This document shows positions 1 through 8,108 of a stretch of DNA of 53,380 nucleotides, one piece after another. Source of the stretch: Actinomycetaceae bacterium. GTDB taxonomy: Bacteria; Actinomycetota; Actinomycetes; Actinomycetales; Actinomycetaceae. The stretch lies in NCBI GenBank assembly GCA_030532245.1, contig JAUNLN010000007.1, positions 1-53,380 on the forward strand. The letters are read 5' to 3'. The position numbers and the translations under genes were made by a program. How positions within the stretch are numbered: the stretch's first letter is position 1; each line of letters starts with the position of its first letter. Under the pieces are notes generated by a model. The model was not told where the DNA came from, did no database searches, and worked only from the letters and a program-made list of their open reading frames with translations.

Positions 1-1
1 C

Positions 2-304
2 GCAACCGAATGCCTCCAGGACGTTCTCGAGCGCCTCCTCCCCTTCTGGGAAGAGTCCATCGTTCCAGACATCAAGAGTGGCAAGACCGTCATGATCGCA
101 GCGCACGGCAACTCCCTGCGCGCCATCGTGAAGCACCTCGACGACATCTCCGACGAAGACATCGCCGGCGTCAACATTCCCACCGGCATTCCGCTACTCT
201 ACGAGCTTGACGAAGAAACCCTCAAGCCCGTCAAGAAGGGCGGCACCTACCTTGACCCCGACGCGCAAGCAAAAATCGACGCCGTCGCCAACCAAGGCAA
301 GTAA
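2..304 (+). CDS. gpmA: 2,3-bisphosphoglycerate-dependent phosphoglycerate mutase, C-terminal part
   Basis: Interconverts 3- and 2-phosphoglycerate in glycolysis and gluconeogenesis in the cytosol. The 5' end lies outside the window; the open frame enters at base 2 and about 100 residues are visible. The stretch [18 protein letters not shown] is the conserved second histidine region of the histidine-phosphatase superfamily (AAHGNSLRA), and the following [14 protein letters not shown] is the typical GpmA C-terminal segment. In actinobacteria gpm is commonly found just before the phoU/senX3/regX3 cluster, as here. A strong inverted repeat follows the stop codon. Identity is confident for the family; start and N-terminal phosphohistidine cannot be seen. 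Confidence 0.93.
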   Translation, partial: ATECLQDVLERLLPFWEESIVPDIKSGKTVMIAAHGNSLRAIVKHLDDISDEDIAGVNIPTGIPLLYELDEETLKPVKKGGTYLDPDAQAKIDAVANQGK

Positions 305-355
305 CCACCGGCAACGGTAAGTACTGCCAAGCAAGGTAGACACACAAACAAACAA

Positions 356-392
356 GTTAGGCGGTGACCGGAAGGCCACCGCCTAACTCTTT
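356..392 (+). terminator. Terminator of gpmA
   Basis: An 11-bp perfect stem (GTTAGGCGGTG at 356-366 with CACCGCCTAAC at 377-387) is followed by TCTTTG. It lies between the convergent gpmA and phoU genes. A second short hairpin, TTAGGC-ATC-GCCTAA, overlaps the phoU stop codon and may end the opposite transcript. Confidence 0.7.
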
Positions 393-481
393 GCCTAACT
401 CGATCTGCCCTGCGATCCACCTATTCACAAAGCAGAAATCGAGGCGTAACCCCTACTCGCCTCGGGGTAGTTAGGCATCGC

Positions 482-1132
482 CTAATCGTTCAAATACATG
501 TCGCCCTCAATGAGGTAAATAATGTTGCGACCAACATTCGTAGCCTGATCACCAAAACGCTCGTAGTAGCGGCCAACCAGGGTAAGGTTCATAATCTGCA
601 CCGGCTGCAAATTCATCGCCGGATCAAGCAGCAGACGGTGAAGCTGCACGTGCAAATCATCCATCTGATCATCCTCAGCCTGAATCTTATTCGCCAACTC
701 AGTATTCGGATTCTCCATCAGATGATCCATGTCAGCGCCAACAGCACGAGCATGCTCACCCATCCTGTTAACAACATCCACAATCTCATCGGGCAACGCG
801 TTAAAGTTCGCATTCTGACGAGCCACAACAGCAATATTTCGAGAAAGATCACCCATGCGCTCGAGCGTGCCCGTCATGCGCAAGCCCGTCACGATCAAAC
901 GCAAATCGCGAGCCACCGGAGCCTGCAACGCAAGCAAATCCACACACATCGCGTCAATCGTGTGTGCCAGATCGTCGATGCGCTCATCAGCATCGATCGT
1001 CTGCTCAGCAAGAGCAATATCCCCCTCCTCGAGGGCCTTAGACGCGCGGTTAATCGCTCGAGAAACCTGGTGCGCCATCCTCGAAAGCTGGTTACCCAGC
1101 TGAGTTAGCTCCTGCGTGTACATCTCCCGCAT
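482..1132 (-). CDS. phoU: Phosphate signalling regulator PhoU
   Basis: PhoU is a cytoplasmic protein that connects the Pst phosphate transporter to the phosphate-sensing histidine kinase and dampens the Pho response when phosphate is plentiful. The 216-residue length is normal, and the sequence contains the two three-helix PhoU repeats with their acidic metal-binding E/D-x-x-x-D patterns (for example DADERIDDLAHTID and RMGDLSRNIA). The start is supported by GGAGG seven bases upstream of ATG. It is divergent from senX3-regX3, the pair it is expected to modulate; no pst genes are in this window. Confidence 0.95.
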   Translation of the reverse strand: MREMYTQELTQLGNQLSRMAHQVSRAINRASKALEEGDIALAEQTIDADERIDDLAHTIDAMCVDLLALQAPVARDLRLIVTGLRMTGTLERMGDLSRNIAVVARQNANFNALPDEIVDVVNRMGEHARAVGADMDHLMENPNTELANKIQAEDDQMDDLHVQLHRLLLDPAMNLQPVQIMNLTLVGRYYERFGDQATNVGRNIIYLIEGDMYLND

Positions 1133-1223
1133 TTCGTATCCTCCAAAATAATGCTGCGGATCATGCCGCCAATACTGCTGAAGTTAATGAAAACACCCCC
1201 GAGTTTCGCACACTCGTGCAAAA

Positions 1224-1242
1224 GGTAAACACAGGGTTAACA
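1224..1242 (+). promoter_or_regulatory. Candidate RegX3 operator (11-bp direct repeat)
   Basis: GGTAAACA (1224-1231) and GGTTAACA (1235-1242) are near-identical octamers spaced 11 bp start to start, one helical turn, as expected for tandem half-sites of an OmpR/PhoB-family regulator. They lie in the 169-bp divergent space between phoU and senX3. Assignment to RegX3 autoregulation is inference from position and spacing only. Confidence 0.4.
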
Positions 1243-1301
1243 GCTATCGGACGTTCGGTGTAATCACCGCGGCGGCGCGGAATTCCGCTATTGTTCAGTG
1301 T

Positions 1302-2489
1302 GTGGGTGGGTTAGAAGCCGTAGTGCTAATTGTAGTTGCGCTCGTATCAGTTTTTGTAGGAGCTGTCGGCGCATTTGCCTTCCGTCTGTCCGAAAACAAA
1401 ATTCGCGAACAAGACCCCGAAGACGAATTCATACCTCCAGTTCATCCCGAACTGCAGTCCGCACTAACCGCAATGGCCTCCATTTCGGTAGTCGTCGACA
1501 AAGAAAACCACATCCTCAGAGCCGACGCGAAAGCATACTCGCTCGGCCTCGTCCGCGACGACGAAATCGTCCACGAACGCGTGCGCGAAATGGTCACCGA
1601 AGTGCGCTCCACCGGGCGGAAAATGAGCGAAAAAATGGAGCTACCCCGCTCCCGCCACTCCTCCGACTCGCCAATCTACCTAGACGTGCACGTCGCATCC
1701 CTCCTCAAAGGCCGCGTACTCATCCTCGCCGACGACGAAACCAAACTCCGCCGCGTAGACGCCATTCGCCGCGACTTCACCGCAAACGTCTCACACGAAC
1801 TCAAAACCCCCATCGGCGCCATCCAACTCATCGCCGAAACCATTGAAGACAGCGAATACGACCCCGAAGTCGTCAAAATGTTCGCACCCCAAATGGCATC
1901 CGAAGCCAAACGCCTCTCCCACATCGTCCAAGACCTCACCGAACTATCCCGCCTCGAAAACGGCGACCCACTCATGCGAGGCCGCATCGTAAACATCGAT
2001 GAGGTTGTTTGGGAGGCCGTACAACTCGAACGCAGCGCTGCCGAGCGAGCCGACATCGACGTTCAAGTCGGCGAACCCTGCGGCGGACTCGTGTGGGGCG
2101 ACCACAACCTCCTCGTCACCGCCGTGCGAAACCTCGTAGAAAACGCCATCAAATACTCCGAACCCCACACCAACGTGGCCATCAAATGCACGGTCGTAGA
2201 CGACCTCGTCTCCGTTGCCGTAGCAGACTCAGGCGTCGGCATCGCACAAGACGAAAAAGAACGCGTATTCGAACGCTTCTACCGAGTCGACCCCGCCCGC
2301 TCACGAAACACCGGCGGCACCGGCCTCGGTCTCTCCATCGTGAAACACATCGCCGCCGACCACGGAGGCACAATCTCCCTATGGTCAAAGCCCGGCCGCG
2401 GCTCCACATTCACCCTCGTCATCCCACAAGCAGAAGACGAATCCGTAGGGTTTAATGAGGATGACGAACTTCAAGAAGAAACTGCCTAG
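1302..2489 (+). CDS. senX3: Sensor histidine kinase of the phosphate response (SenX3-like)
   Basis: Membrane-associated kinase that phosphorylates the response regulator encoded 16 bases downstream. One N-terminal membrane helix (about residues 6-28) is followed by a PAS-like region (about 50-145), a HisKA dimerisation domain with the phospho-accepting His165 in FTANVSHELKTP, and an HATPase domain with N box NLVENAIKYS, G1 DSGVGI and G2 GTGLGLSIV. The length of 395 residues matches mycobacterial SenX3. The GTG start directly precedes the hydrophobic segment. A single N-terminal helix, rather than two flanking a sensory loop, is typical of SenX3 and fits sensing through PhoU/Pst instead of an outside ligand. 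Confidence 0.93.
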   Translation: MGGLEAVVLIVVALVSVFVGAVGAFAFRLSENKIREQDPEDEFIPPVHPELQSALTAMASISVVVDKENHILRADAKAYSLGLVRDDEIVHERVREMVTEVRSTGRKMSEKMELPRSRHSSDSPIYLDVHVASLLKGRVLILADDETKLRRVDAIRRDFTANVSHELKTPIGAIQLIAETIEDSEYDPEVVKMFAPQMASEAKRLSHIVQDLTELSRLENGDPLMRGRIVNIDEVVWEAVQLERSAAERADIDVQVGEPCGGLVWGDHNLLVTAVRNLVENAIKYSEPHTNVAIKCTVVDDLVSVAVADSGVGIAQDEKERVFERFYRVDPARSRNTGGTGLGLSIVKHIAADHGGTISLWSKPGRGSTFTLVIPQAEDESVGFNEDDELQEETA

Positions 2490-2505
2490 GAGTTGAGATA
2501 AACCA

Positions 2506-3201
2506 ATGACGAAGATTCTGGTCGTGGAAGACGAAGAGTCGCTACGCACGCCACTCGTATTCAGTCTTCGCCGCGACGGCTTCGAGGTAGTCGAGGCGCG
2601 CGATGGTGAGGAAGCGCTCGTACAAATCCAAGCCGCAGAACCCGACCTCGTCCTACTCGACCTCATGCTCCCCGGCATCTCCGGCACCGAAGTTTGCCGC
2701 CAAGTACGCCTCGACTCGCAAGTACCCATCATCATGGTCACCGCAAAAGACGACGTCGTAGACAGGGTAGTAGGCCTCGAAATCGGCGCCGACGACTACG
2801 TCACCAAGCCCTACTCCTACCGCGAACTCCTCGCCCGCATCCACGCCGTCCTACGCAGGCACGTGCCAGAAATCGCCTCCTCCCAAGAAGAAGACGTACT
2901 CACCGTCGGCCCCGTCCTCGTGCGCGTCGACCGCCACGAAGTCGAAGTCGCCGGCGAACCCGTACACCTACCCCTGCGCGAATTTGAACTCCTCGAACTC
3001 CTCATGCGCAACGTCAACCGAGTACTCACACGCACCCAAATCATCAACCTCGTGTGGGGCCCCGACTACGTAGGCGACACCAAAACCCTCGACGTACACG
3101 TAAAACGCCTCCGCTCCCGCATCGAAGAAGACCCCAGCAGGCCACAACTCCTCCAAACCGTGCGCGGTCTGGGATACAAGATGGTCGATCCCGTCGAGTG
3201 A
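2506..3201 (+). CDS. regX3: Response regulator of the phosphate response (RegX3-like)
   Basis: OmpR/PhoB-type transcription factor. The receiver domain (residues 1-120) has the acidic pair E8/D9, the phosphorylated Asp52 in VLLDLMLPG, and the conserved Lys in [14 protein letters not shown]. The C-terminal winged-helix DNA-binding domain (about 132-228) ends with the usual [11 protein letters not shown] and TVRGLGYKM motifs. The 231-residue length is standard. It is co-transcribed with the kinase, and by family knowledge controls phosphate-uptake genes. The upstream 11-bp direct repeat between phoU and senX3 is a candidate autoregulatory site. Confidence 0.95.
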   Translation: MTKILVVEDEESLRTPLVFSLRRDGFEVVEARDGEEALVQIQAAEPDLVLLDLMLPGISGTEVCRQVRLDSQVPIIMVTAKDDVVDRVVGLEIGADDYVTKPYSYRELLARIHAVLRRHVPEIASSQEEDVLTVGPVLVRVDRHEVEVAGEPVHLPLREFELLELLMRNVNRVLTRTQIINLVWGPDYVGDTKTLDVHVKRLRSRIEEDPSRPQLLQTVRGLGYKMVDPVE

Positions 3202-3215
3202 ACTCCGCCCATTGC

Positions 3216-3224
3216 TGGTAAAAT
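3216..3224 (+). promoter_or_regulatory. Extended -10 promoter for carD
   Basis: TGGTAAAAT reads as an extended -10 (TGn before TAAAAT), about 36 bases before the carD start codon, with no convincing -35. It overlaps a small inverted repeat GCCCATT/AATGGGC after regX3. Modest support. Confidence 0.4.
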
Positions 3225-3259
3225 GGGCATGTTCAACGAACAACAGGAGTTTTACGGCG

Positions 3260-3769
3260 ATGACATTTAAAGTGGGCGAAACCGTTGTGTACCCGCACCA
3301 CGGTGCAGCCACGATCGAAGAAATTTCTACGCGCAAGTTTGCTGGAGTGGAGCGGACTTATCTAACCCTGCGTGTAACTACGGGTGATTTGACGATTCAG
3401 GTACCGGCAGAAAACGTGGAAATGGTCGGGGTCCGTGACGTTGTTGACGAAGTCGGCTTCGAAGAAGTCATGGACACTCTGCGCGAAGAAAACACCGAAG
3501 AGCCCTCCAACTGGTCTCGCCGCTACAAGGCAAACCAGGAAAAAATCGCGACCGGCGACATCGTCCGCGTTGCAGAAGTCGTTCGCGACCTCTCCCGTCG
3601 CGAAGCACAAAAGGGCCTCTCCGCTGGCGAGAAGCGCATGCTCTCTAAAGCCCGCCAGATTCTAACGTCCGAACTCGCACTCTCACGCGAGGTCGACGAA
3701 GACGTTGCGAGCGAACGCCTCGACGAAATCCTCGCAGAGGGGATCGAAGAGGAAGAAGAGAAGAACTAA
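3260..3769 (+). CDS. carD: CarD family RNA-polymerase-binding transcriptional regulator
   Basis: CarD binds the RNA polymerase beta subunit and stabilises the open promoter complex, an essential global function in mycobacteria. The N-terminal Tudor-like RNAP-interaction domain starts with [18 protein letters not shown] (residues 4-21 or so); the C-terminal helical DNA-binding domain includes the conserved [13 protein letters not shown] and a conserved Trp. The 169-residue product is of normal family length. I chose the ATG preceded by AGGAG about ten bases upstream; a longer in-frame reading from 3212 would add 16 residues unlike CarD. The acidic C-terminal tail ([10 protein letters not shown]) is common. 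A GC-rich hairpin and the tandem repeat separate it from ispD. Confidence 0.95.
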   Translation: MTFKVGETVVYPHHGAATIEEISTRKFAGVERTYLTLRVTTGDLTIQVPAENVEMVGVRDVVDEVGFEEVMDTLREENTEEPSNWSRRYKANQEKIATGDIVRVAEVVRDLSRREAQKGLSAGEKRMLSKARQILTSELALSREVDEDVASERLDEILAEGIEEEEEKN

Positions 3770-3789
3770 CTACCAAAAAGACTAGATTT

Positions 3790-3810
3790 GAGGCCGCCAA
3801 GTGCGGCCTC
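3790..3810 (+). terminator. GC-rich hairpin after carD
   Basis: Perfect 8-bp stem GAGGCCGC (3790-3797) with GCGGCCTC (3803-3810) and a 5-base loop. No T tract follows (AACACG), so it may be an mRNA stabiliser or pause site more than a true intrinsic terminator. Confidence 0.5.
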
Positions 3811-3815
3811 AACAC

Positions 3816-3934
3816 GTTTAAGTGGCCTATGAGGGCCAAGTTTGAACGGCCGGTCGGGGCTAAGGTTGAACAGCCAATAGCGGCTCAGTTTAAGTGGCCG
3901 GTCAGGGCCAAGTTTGACGGCCGATGAGGGCCGG
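3816..3934 (+). repeat. Five tandem 24-bp hairpin-forming repeats
   Basis: Five head-to-tail units begin at 3816, 3840, 3864, 3888 and 3912, each starting G-T/G-TTRA and each holding a short inverted repeat (for example TGGCC-TATGA-GGGCCA in the first). The bases of the stem vary between units but pairing is largely kept: GGCC/GGCC in most, AGCC/GGCT in the third, and the closing pair is T-A in units 1 and 4 and C-G in unit 5. The last unit ends about a dozen bases before the ispD start and runs into its ribosome site. Units touch with no spacers, so it is not a CRISPR array. Confidence 0.85.
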
Positions 3935-3946
3935 GCAGGGGGAATC

Positions 3947-4705
3947 ATGTCGGTGTTTGCAGTAGTAACCGCAGCGGGCTCCGGGCAGCGCCTCGGCGCA
4001 GACATGCCCAAAGCGCTCGTGCCACTCGAAGGGCGCACACTCGTAGAGCGCGCCGTTGAGGGCGTGCAACTCGTCGGCGTCGACGGCATCATCGTCACCG
4101 CCCCCGAAAGCCACCTCACCCAGTTCGAAACCATGTTCGCCTCCGACCCCACTGTGCTCGTCGTACCCGGCGGCTCCGTGCGCCAACTCTCCGTCTACAA
4201 CGCCCTCCAACAACTACCCGCGCTCGCAAAGCGCCTCGGCACACCCCTCGACAACACCACCCCCATCCTCATCCACGACGCCGCCCGCTGCCTCACCCCC
4301 TCAAAAGTCATAAACGGCGTCATCGACGCCCTCCGAGGCGGCCTCACCGCCGTCATCCCCGCACTCCCCGTAACCGACACCCAAAAAATCGTTGAGGAGG
4401 GCCCCACCTCCGGAATCGAAAAAGTTGCCGGCCAAGTCGACCGCTCCCTGCTGCGAGCCGTGCAAACCCCTCAAGGCTTCCACTGGCACACCATTTCAAA
4501 CGCGCACCGCGCCGGCTTCGAACGACTCCAAAACACGGGTGTGGAAGCAACCGACGACGCAGGGCTTGTGGAAGCACTCGGCGGAGACGTCCACATCACC
4601 TCCGGATCACCCCTATCCATGAAAATCACAACCAAGATCGACCTCGTCGTCGCAAGCCAACTCCTCACGCGCAAAGACCTCATGGAAAGCCTGCTCGACA
4701 GCTGA
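3947..4705 (+). CDS. ispD: 2-C-methyl-D-erythritol 4-phosphate cytidylyltransferase
   Basis: Third enzyme of the MEP isoprenoid pathway; transfers CMP to methylerythritol phosphate. The nucleotide-binding signature VVTAAGSGQRLGADMPKAL near residues 6-24 contains the catalytic Arg and Lys, and later motifs include ILIHDAARCLTP, VTDTQKIV and AVQTPQGFHW, all standard for IspD. The 252 residues match the family. The chosen ATG has AGGGGG four to five bases upstream; an upstream in-frame TTG lies inside the last 24-bp repeat and is unlikely. ispF is not adjacent as in many relatives but 3.3 kb away on the other strand. Confidence 0.95.
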   Translation: MSVFAVVTAAGSGQRLGADMPKALVPLEGRTLVERAVEGVQLVGVDGIIVTAPESHLTQFETMFASDPTVLVVPGGSVRQLSVYNALQQLPALAKRLGTPLDNTTPILIHDAARCLTPSKVINGVIDALRGGLTAVIPALPVTDTQKIVEEGPTSGIEKVAGQVDRSLLRAVQTPQGFHWHTISNAHRAGFERLQNTGVEATDDAGLVEALGGDVHITSGSPLSMKITTKIDLVVASQLLTRKDLMESLLDS

Positions 4706-4766
4706 CGCGGCAAGAGTGTGAGAACTGTGGGACTTAGCGTGCGGACAATAGAGTAAAGTCGGATTT

Positions 4767-6161
4767 GTGAATACTGATCCCACGAATGCGCGAGACGTCA
4801 AAAACGGTCTTGCAGCAGAACACGGAAAAGCAACGATTCTGAACAAGACGGTTCTAGCCTGGTCACTATGGGACTGGGGATCGGCCGCATTCAACGCAGT
4901 TGCAACCACCTTCGTCTTCTCCGTATACCTAACATCCGGCCTCTTCGCCGAGACCGACAAGGCATCGGAATCCCTAAGCCTCGGCCTCACAATCGCCGGC
5001 TTCATCATCGCCCTCCTCGCCCCAATCACCGGCCAACGCGCCGACCGGCGAGGCAAAGGCACCTTCTGGCTCGGCTTCAACACGTACGTAGTCGTCATGC
5101 TCACCGGCATGATGTTCTTCGTCCGCCCCGAATCCGCCCTCGGCCCCCTCGGCGCCATGTGGCTCGGCATCGCCCTCCTCGGCGCGGGCAACGTGTTCTT
5201 CGAGTTCGCGAGCGTCAACTACAACGCCATGCTCGCGCGCGTCTCCACCCCCAAAACCATGGGGCGCGTCTCCGGCCTCGGCTGGGGCCTTGGATACGTG
5301 GGCGGCATCATCCTGCTCGTAATCCTCTACTTCGGCTTCATCGCACCCGAAGTCGGCCTATTCGGCGTAACCGGCGAAGACGGGATGAACGTGCGCGTCT
5401 CCATGCTCGTCTCCGCCCTGTGGTTCGGCCTCTCCGCCATCCCCGTACTCATCGCCGTTCCCGGACGCAAACTTGAAGGCGCCGACGACGCTCCCCGCGA
5501 GTCGCTCATCACCTCCTACAAGCTCCTCGTCCGCACCATCAAAGACTTGTGGAAATCCTCCCCGCACTCGATCTTCTTCCTAATCGCCTCCGCGATCTTC
5601 CGTGACGGCCTCGCAGGCGTCTTCACCTTCGGCGCGATCATCGCCGCAGGCACGTTCGGCTTCAGCGCCGGCGACGTCCTCATCTTCGGCATCGTCGCCA
5701 ACGTCGTCGCAGGCATTGCAACCATCGCGTTCGGCGCGCTCGACGACAAGATCGGCCCCAAGGCAGTCATCATGATCTCCCTGATCAGCATGACCATCGA
5801 CGGGCTCCTCATCTTCATCTTCCACAACGCCGGCACCGGCGTCTTCTGGGTTCTCGGCCTCATCCTCACGGTCTTCGTAGGCCCCGCGCAGTCCGCCTCC
5901 AGAAGCTTCCTCGCACGCATCATCCCCGAAGGCCGCGAAGGAGAAGTGTTCGGCCTCTACGCGACCACCGGCCGCGCAGTTTCGTTCCTTTCACCCATGT
6001 TTTTCGGACTTTCCGTACGAATTGGTTCATATTTCGTCCCTGAAGGGACGTCCTCGCAATACTGGGGTATCCTCGGCATCGTCCTAATCCTTTTTGCAGG
6101 CCTTTTGTTGATAATCCCAGTCAAATCGAAACAGGCGCACTTAGACACGTTTAAGGAATGA
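4767..6161 (+). CDS. MFS transporter, UMF1 (Atg22-like) family
   Basis: Membrane transporter of 464 residues with about twelve hydrophobic helices. The opening SLWDWGSAAFNAVATTFVFS resembles the characteristic first helix (Y/W-D-W-x-x-S-A-F-N) of the UMF1/Atg22-like branch of the major facilitator superfamily, and QRADRRGK after helix 2-3 is the MFS loop motif A equivalent. Substrate unknown; members of the branch have been linked to amino-acid or other metabolite efflux, but nothing here decides it. GTG start with only a weak ribosome site. The next gene, also an MFS protein, begins eight bases after this stop, so the two are probably co-transcribed. Confidence 0.85.
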   Translation: MNTDPTNARDVKNGLAAEHGKATILNKTVLAWSLWDWGSAAFNAVATTFVFSVYLTSGLFAETDKASESLSLGLTIAGFIIALLAPITGQRADRRGKGTFWLGFNTYVVVMLTGMMFFVRPESALGPLGAMWLGIALLGAGNVFFEFASVNYNAMLARVSTPKTMGRVSGLGWGLGYVGGIILLVILYFGFIAPEVGLFGVTGEDGMNVRVSMLVSALWFGLSAIPVLIAVPGRKLEGADDAPRESLITSYKLLVRTIKDLWKSSPHSIFFLIASAIFRDGLAGVFTFGAIIAAGTFGFSAGDVLIFGIVANVVAGIATIAFGALDDKIGPKAVIMISLISMTIDGLLIFIFHNAGTGVFWVLGLILTVFVGPAQSASRSFLARIIPEGREGEVFGLYATTGRAVSFLSPMFFGLSVRIGSYFVPEGTSSQYWGILGIVLILFAGLLLIIPVKSKQAHLDTFKE

Positions 6162-6169
6162 TGTAAGCC

Positions 6170-7411
6170 GTGGGCCCCAGCGAGCTTGAAGACGAAGAAC
6201 CCAAGCGGTTCGAAGGCCATGGGCTCGACAGCCCACAGTATCGTCGGATTTCAATCAGTCTGTTCCTCGCTGGCCTCGCAACATTCGCGCTCCTATACGA
6301 CACGCAGCCCGTACTGCCCCAAATTGGGGCATACTACGGGCTGCGTCCCGATGAAGCGGCTCTTTCCGTCTCCATCTCCACCGCCGGCCTCGCGGTCGCC
6401 CTCCTCGTCGTCGGCCCCATTTCGGAGGTGCGCGGGCGAACCCGCATCATCTTCGCCTCCCTCTTCTCCGCCGGCATAGTCGCCATCGGCGTCGGCTTCG
6501 CCCCCACCTGGGAGCTCATGCTCGCGCTACGCCTCCTTCAAGGCATCTCCGTAGCCGGCCTCCCCGCCGTCGCAATGGCATATTTGACGGAGGAGGTGCA
6601 CCCCTCCGCCCAAGCAAGAGCCGCCGGCCTGTACATTGCCGGCACCGCGCTCGGAGGCATGACCGGCCGCCTCGGCGTCTCCGCGCTCACCGAAGTAGTC
6701 GGCTGGCGAGGAGGCCTCATCGGCATGGGCGCCATCGCGCTCCTTTGTGCCGCGGCGGTTTGGCGTTGGCTCCCGAGGTCTCGCGGGTTCGTGCCCGGCG
6801 AGTCGGGCATGCGCCACCTCGCTGAGCAAACCTCCGCAATCATGCACGACAAGGTGCTCGTCGGCCTGTTCTTCATCGCCGCGGCCGGCATGGGCTCCTT
6901 CGTTGGCGTCTTCAACTTCATGGGCTTCCGCCTCGAAGAGGATCCGTACAACTACTCCGTCGGCGTGGTTGGCCTGATCTTCCTCGTGTATGCGCTCGGC
7001 TCCTACGCCTCCGCATACGCGGGCAAAATGGCGGCAAAATGGGGGCAGAGGCTGATCGAACCCTACGCGCTGACCGTCATGATTATCGGCCTGCTAATCA
7101 CGCTACTGGAGCCGATCTTCTTCGTAATCCTCGGCCTCGCAATCTTCACGTGCGGCTTCTTTGCCACGCACGGCGTTGCCTCCGGATGGGTGGCCGCCCG
7201 CGCACGCGCCGGAGTTGGCGCAACCGGGCAGGCCTCGTCGGCCTACATGTTCTTCTACTACCTCGGCTCCTCCGTTTTCGGCGCCCTCGCCGGCACATTC
7301 TGGCACGCGATGCAGTGGCCTGGAGTTGTACTCATGGCAGGCGCGTTACTGCTCGCCGGCCTCGGCGTGACCCTCATCCTCCGCCACGTCAAACCTCTCG
7401 GCGCGCGCTGA
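6170..7411 (+). CDS. MFS transporter, YnfM-like
   Basis: A 413-residue twelve-helix transporter. After a short acidic cytoplasmic N-terminus, the first helix reads ISLFLAGLATFALLYDTQPVLP, the signature seen in YnfM-type members (FATFALLY.TQPLLP), followed by GPISEVRGRTRII, the loop motif between helices 2 and 3. YnfM-like proteins are arabinose or drug-efflux related by homology only; the substrate is not evident. Starts with GTG eight bases after the previous MFS gene. The pair interrupts what is usually an ispD-ispF neighbourhood. Confidence 0.85.
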   Translation: MGPSELEDEEPKRFEGHGLDSPQYRRISISLFLAGLATFALLYDTQPVLPQIGAYYGLRPDEAALSVSISTAGLAVALLVVGPISEVRGRTRIIFASLFSAGIVAIGVGFAPTWELMLALRLLQGISVAGLPAVAMAYLTEEVHPSAQARAAGLYIAGTALGGMTGRLGVSALTEVVGWRGGLIGMGAIALLCAAAVWRWLPRSRGFVPGESGMRHLAEQTSAIMHDKVLVGLFFIAAAGMGSFVGVFNFMGFRLEEDPYNYSVGVVGLIFLVYALGSYASAYAGKMAAKWGQRLIEPYALTVMIIGLLITLLEPIFFVILGLAIFTCGFFATHGVASGWVAARARAGVGATGQASSAYMFFYYLGSSVFGALAGTFWHAMQWPGVVLMAGALLLAGLGVTLILRHVKPLGAR

Positions 7412-7525
7412 GTCAAATCGCGCGGTAGGGGAGTACGCGCTGCTTCGCATGAGGAGGCGCCATCTAAACCTCGCCCAAGTGCCCCGTGTTTTGGCGGCAA
7501 ACCCGGGCGGTAGCAAAGCAGGTGC

Positions 7526-8026
7526 TTAAGGCCGCGCCTGCACTAGTGCCGACGCGATACCGGCCACGCCCTCACTGCGACCTGCGAAACCGAGCTTGTC
7601 GGTAGTCGAAGCCGCAAGATTCACCGGGGCGCCAAGGATCTCTGTCATCCGCTCCTGCGCCTCCATGCGGCGCTTGCCGATACGCGGGCGCTCGCCAATG
7701 ATCTGCACCGACACGTTCACAATCTTGTAGCCGGCCTCCTCCACGAGACGAACCGTCTCGCGCATGAGAGCCTCACCGCTCGCACCCGACCACTCCGGCC
7801 TCGACGTGCCAAAGTTCGTACCCAAATCACCCAGGCCCGCGGCCGCAAGCAGCGCGTCACAACACGCGTGAGCAGCAACATCCGCGTCAGAATGCCCCTC
7901 AAGACCCACCTCGCCCGGCCACTCAAGACACGCCATCATCATCTTCCGGCCAGAATCCGGCGCCGCAAACGCGTGCGTGTCAAAACCAATGCCAGTACGA
8001 AACGGAAAAACCTGAGGTGTAGTCAT
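7526..8026 (-). CDS. ispF: 2-C-methyl-D-erythritol 2,4-cyclodiphosphate synthase
   Basis: Fifth enzyme of the MEP pathway, a zinc-dependent homotrimer. Key motifs: GIGFDTHAF (residues 12-20) with the metal-binding Asp and His, [26 protein letters not shown] with the second metal histidine, and the C-terminal [22 protein letters not shown]. The 166 residues match the family. The ATG was chosen because it begins the conserved [12 protein letters not shown] region closely; an in-frame upstream ATG (first base 8065) would add 13 residues, unusual for IspF. It is divergent from cysS, with 82 bases between the starts. Confidence 0.95.
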   Translation of the reverse strand: MTTPQVFPFRTGIGFDTHAFAAPDSGRKMMMACLEWPGEVGLEGHSDADVAAHACCDALLAAAGLGDLGTNFGTSRPEWSGASGEALMRETVRLVEEAGYKIVNVSVQIIGERPRIGKRRMEAQERMTEILGAPVNLAASTTDKLGFAGRSEGVAGIASALVQARP

Positions 8027-8108
8027 GCGTCTAGTGTAGCGAGACGCGCCCTCCTCGAAAATCATCGAGCAATGGAGGAAACCAGCTAAAACTTAGTACC
8101 CTAAAGGG

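Noticed and set aside
3816-3934. CRISPR array
   Set aside because: Units are contiguous and only 24 bp with no spacers, and no cas genes are in the window.
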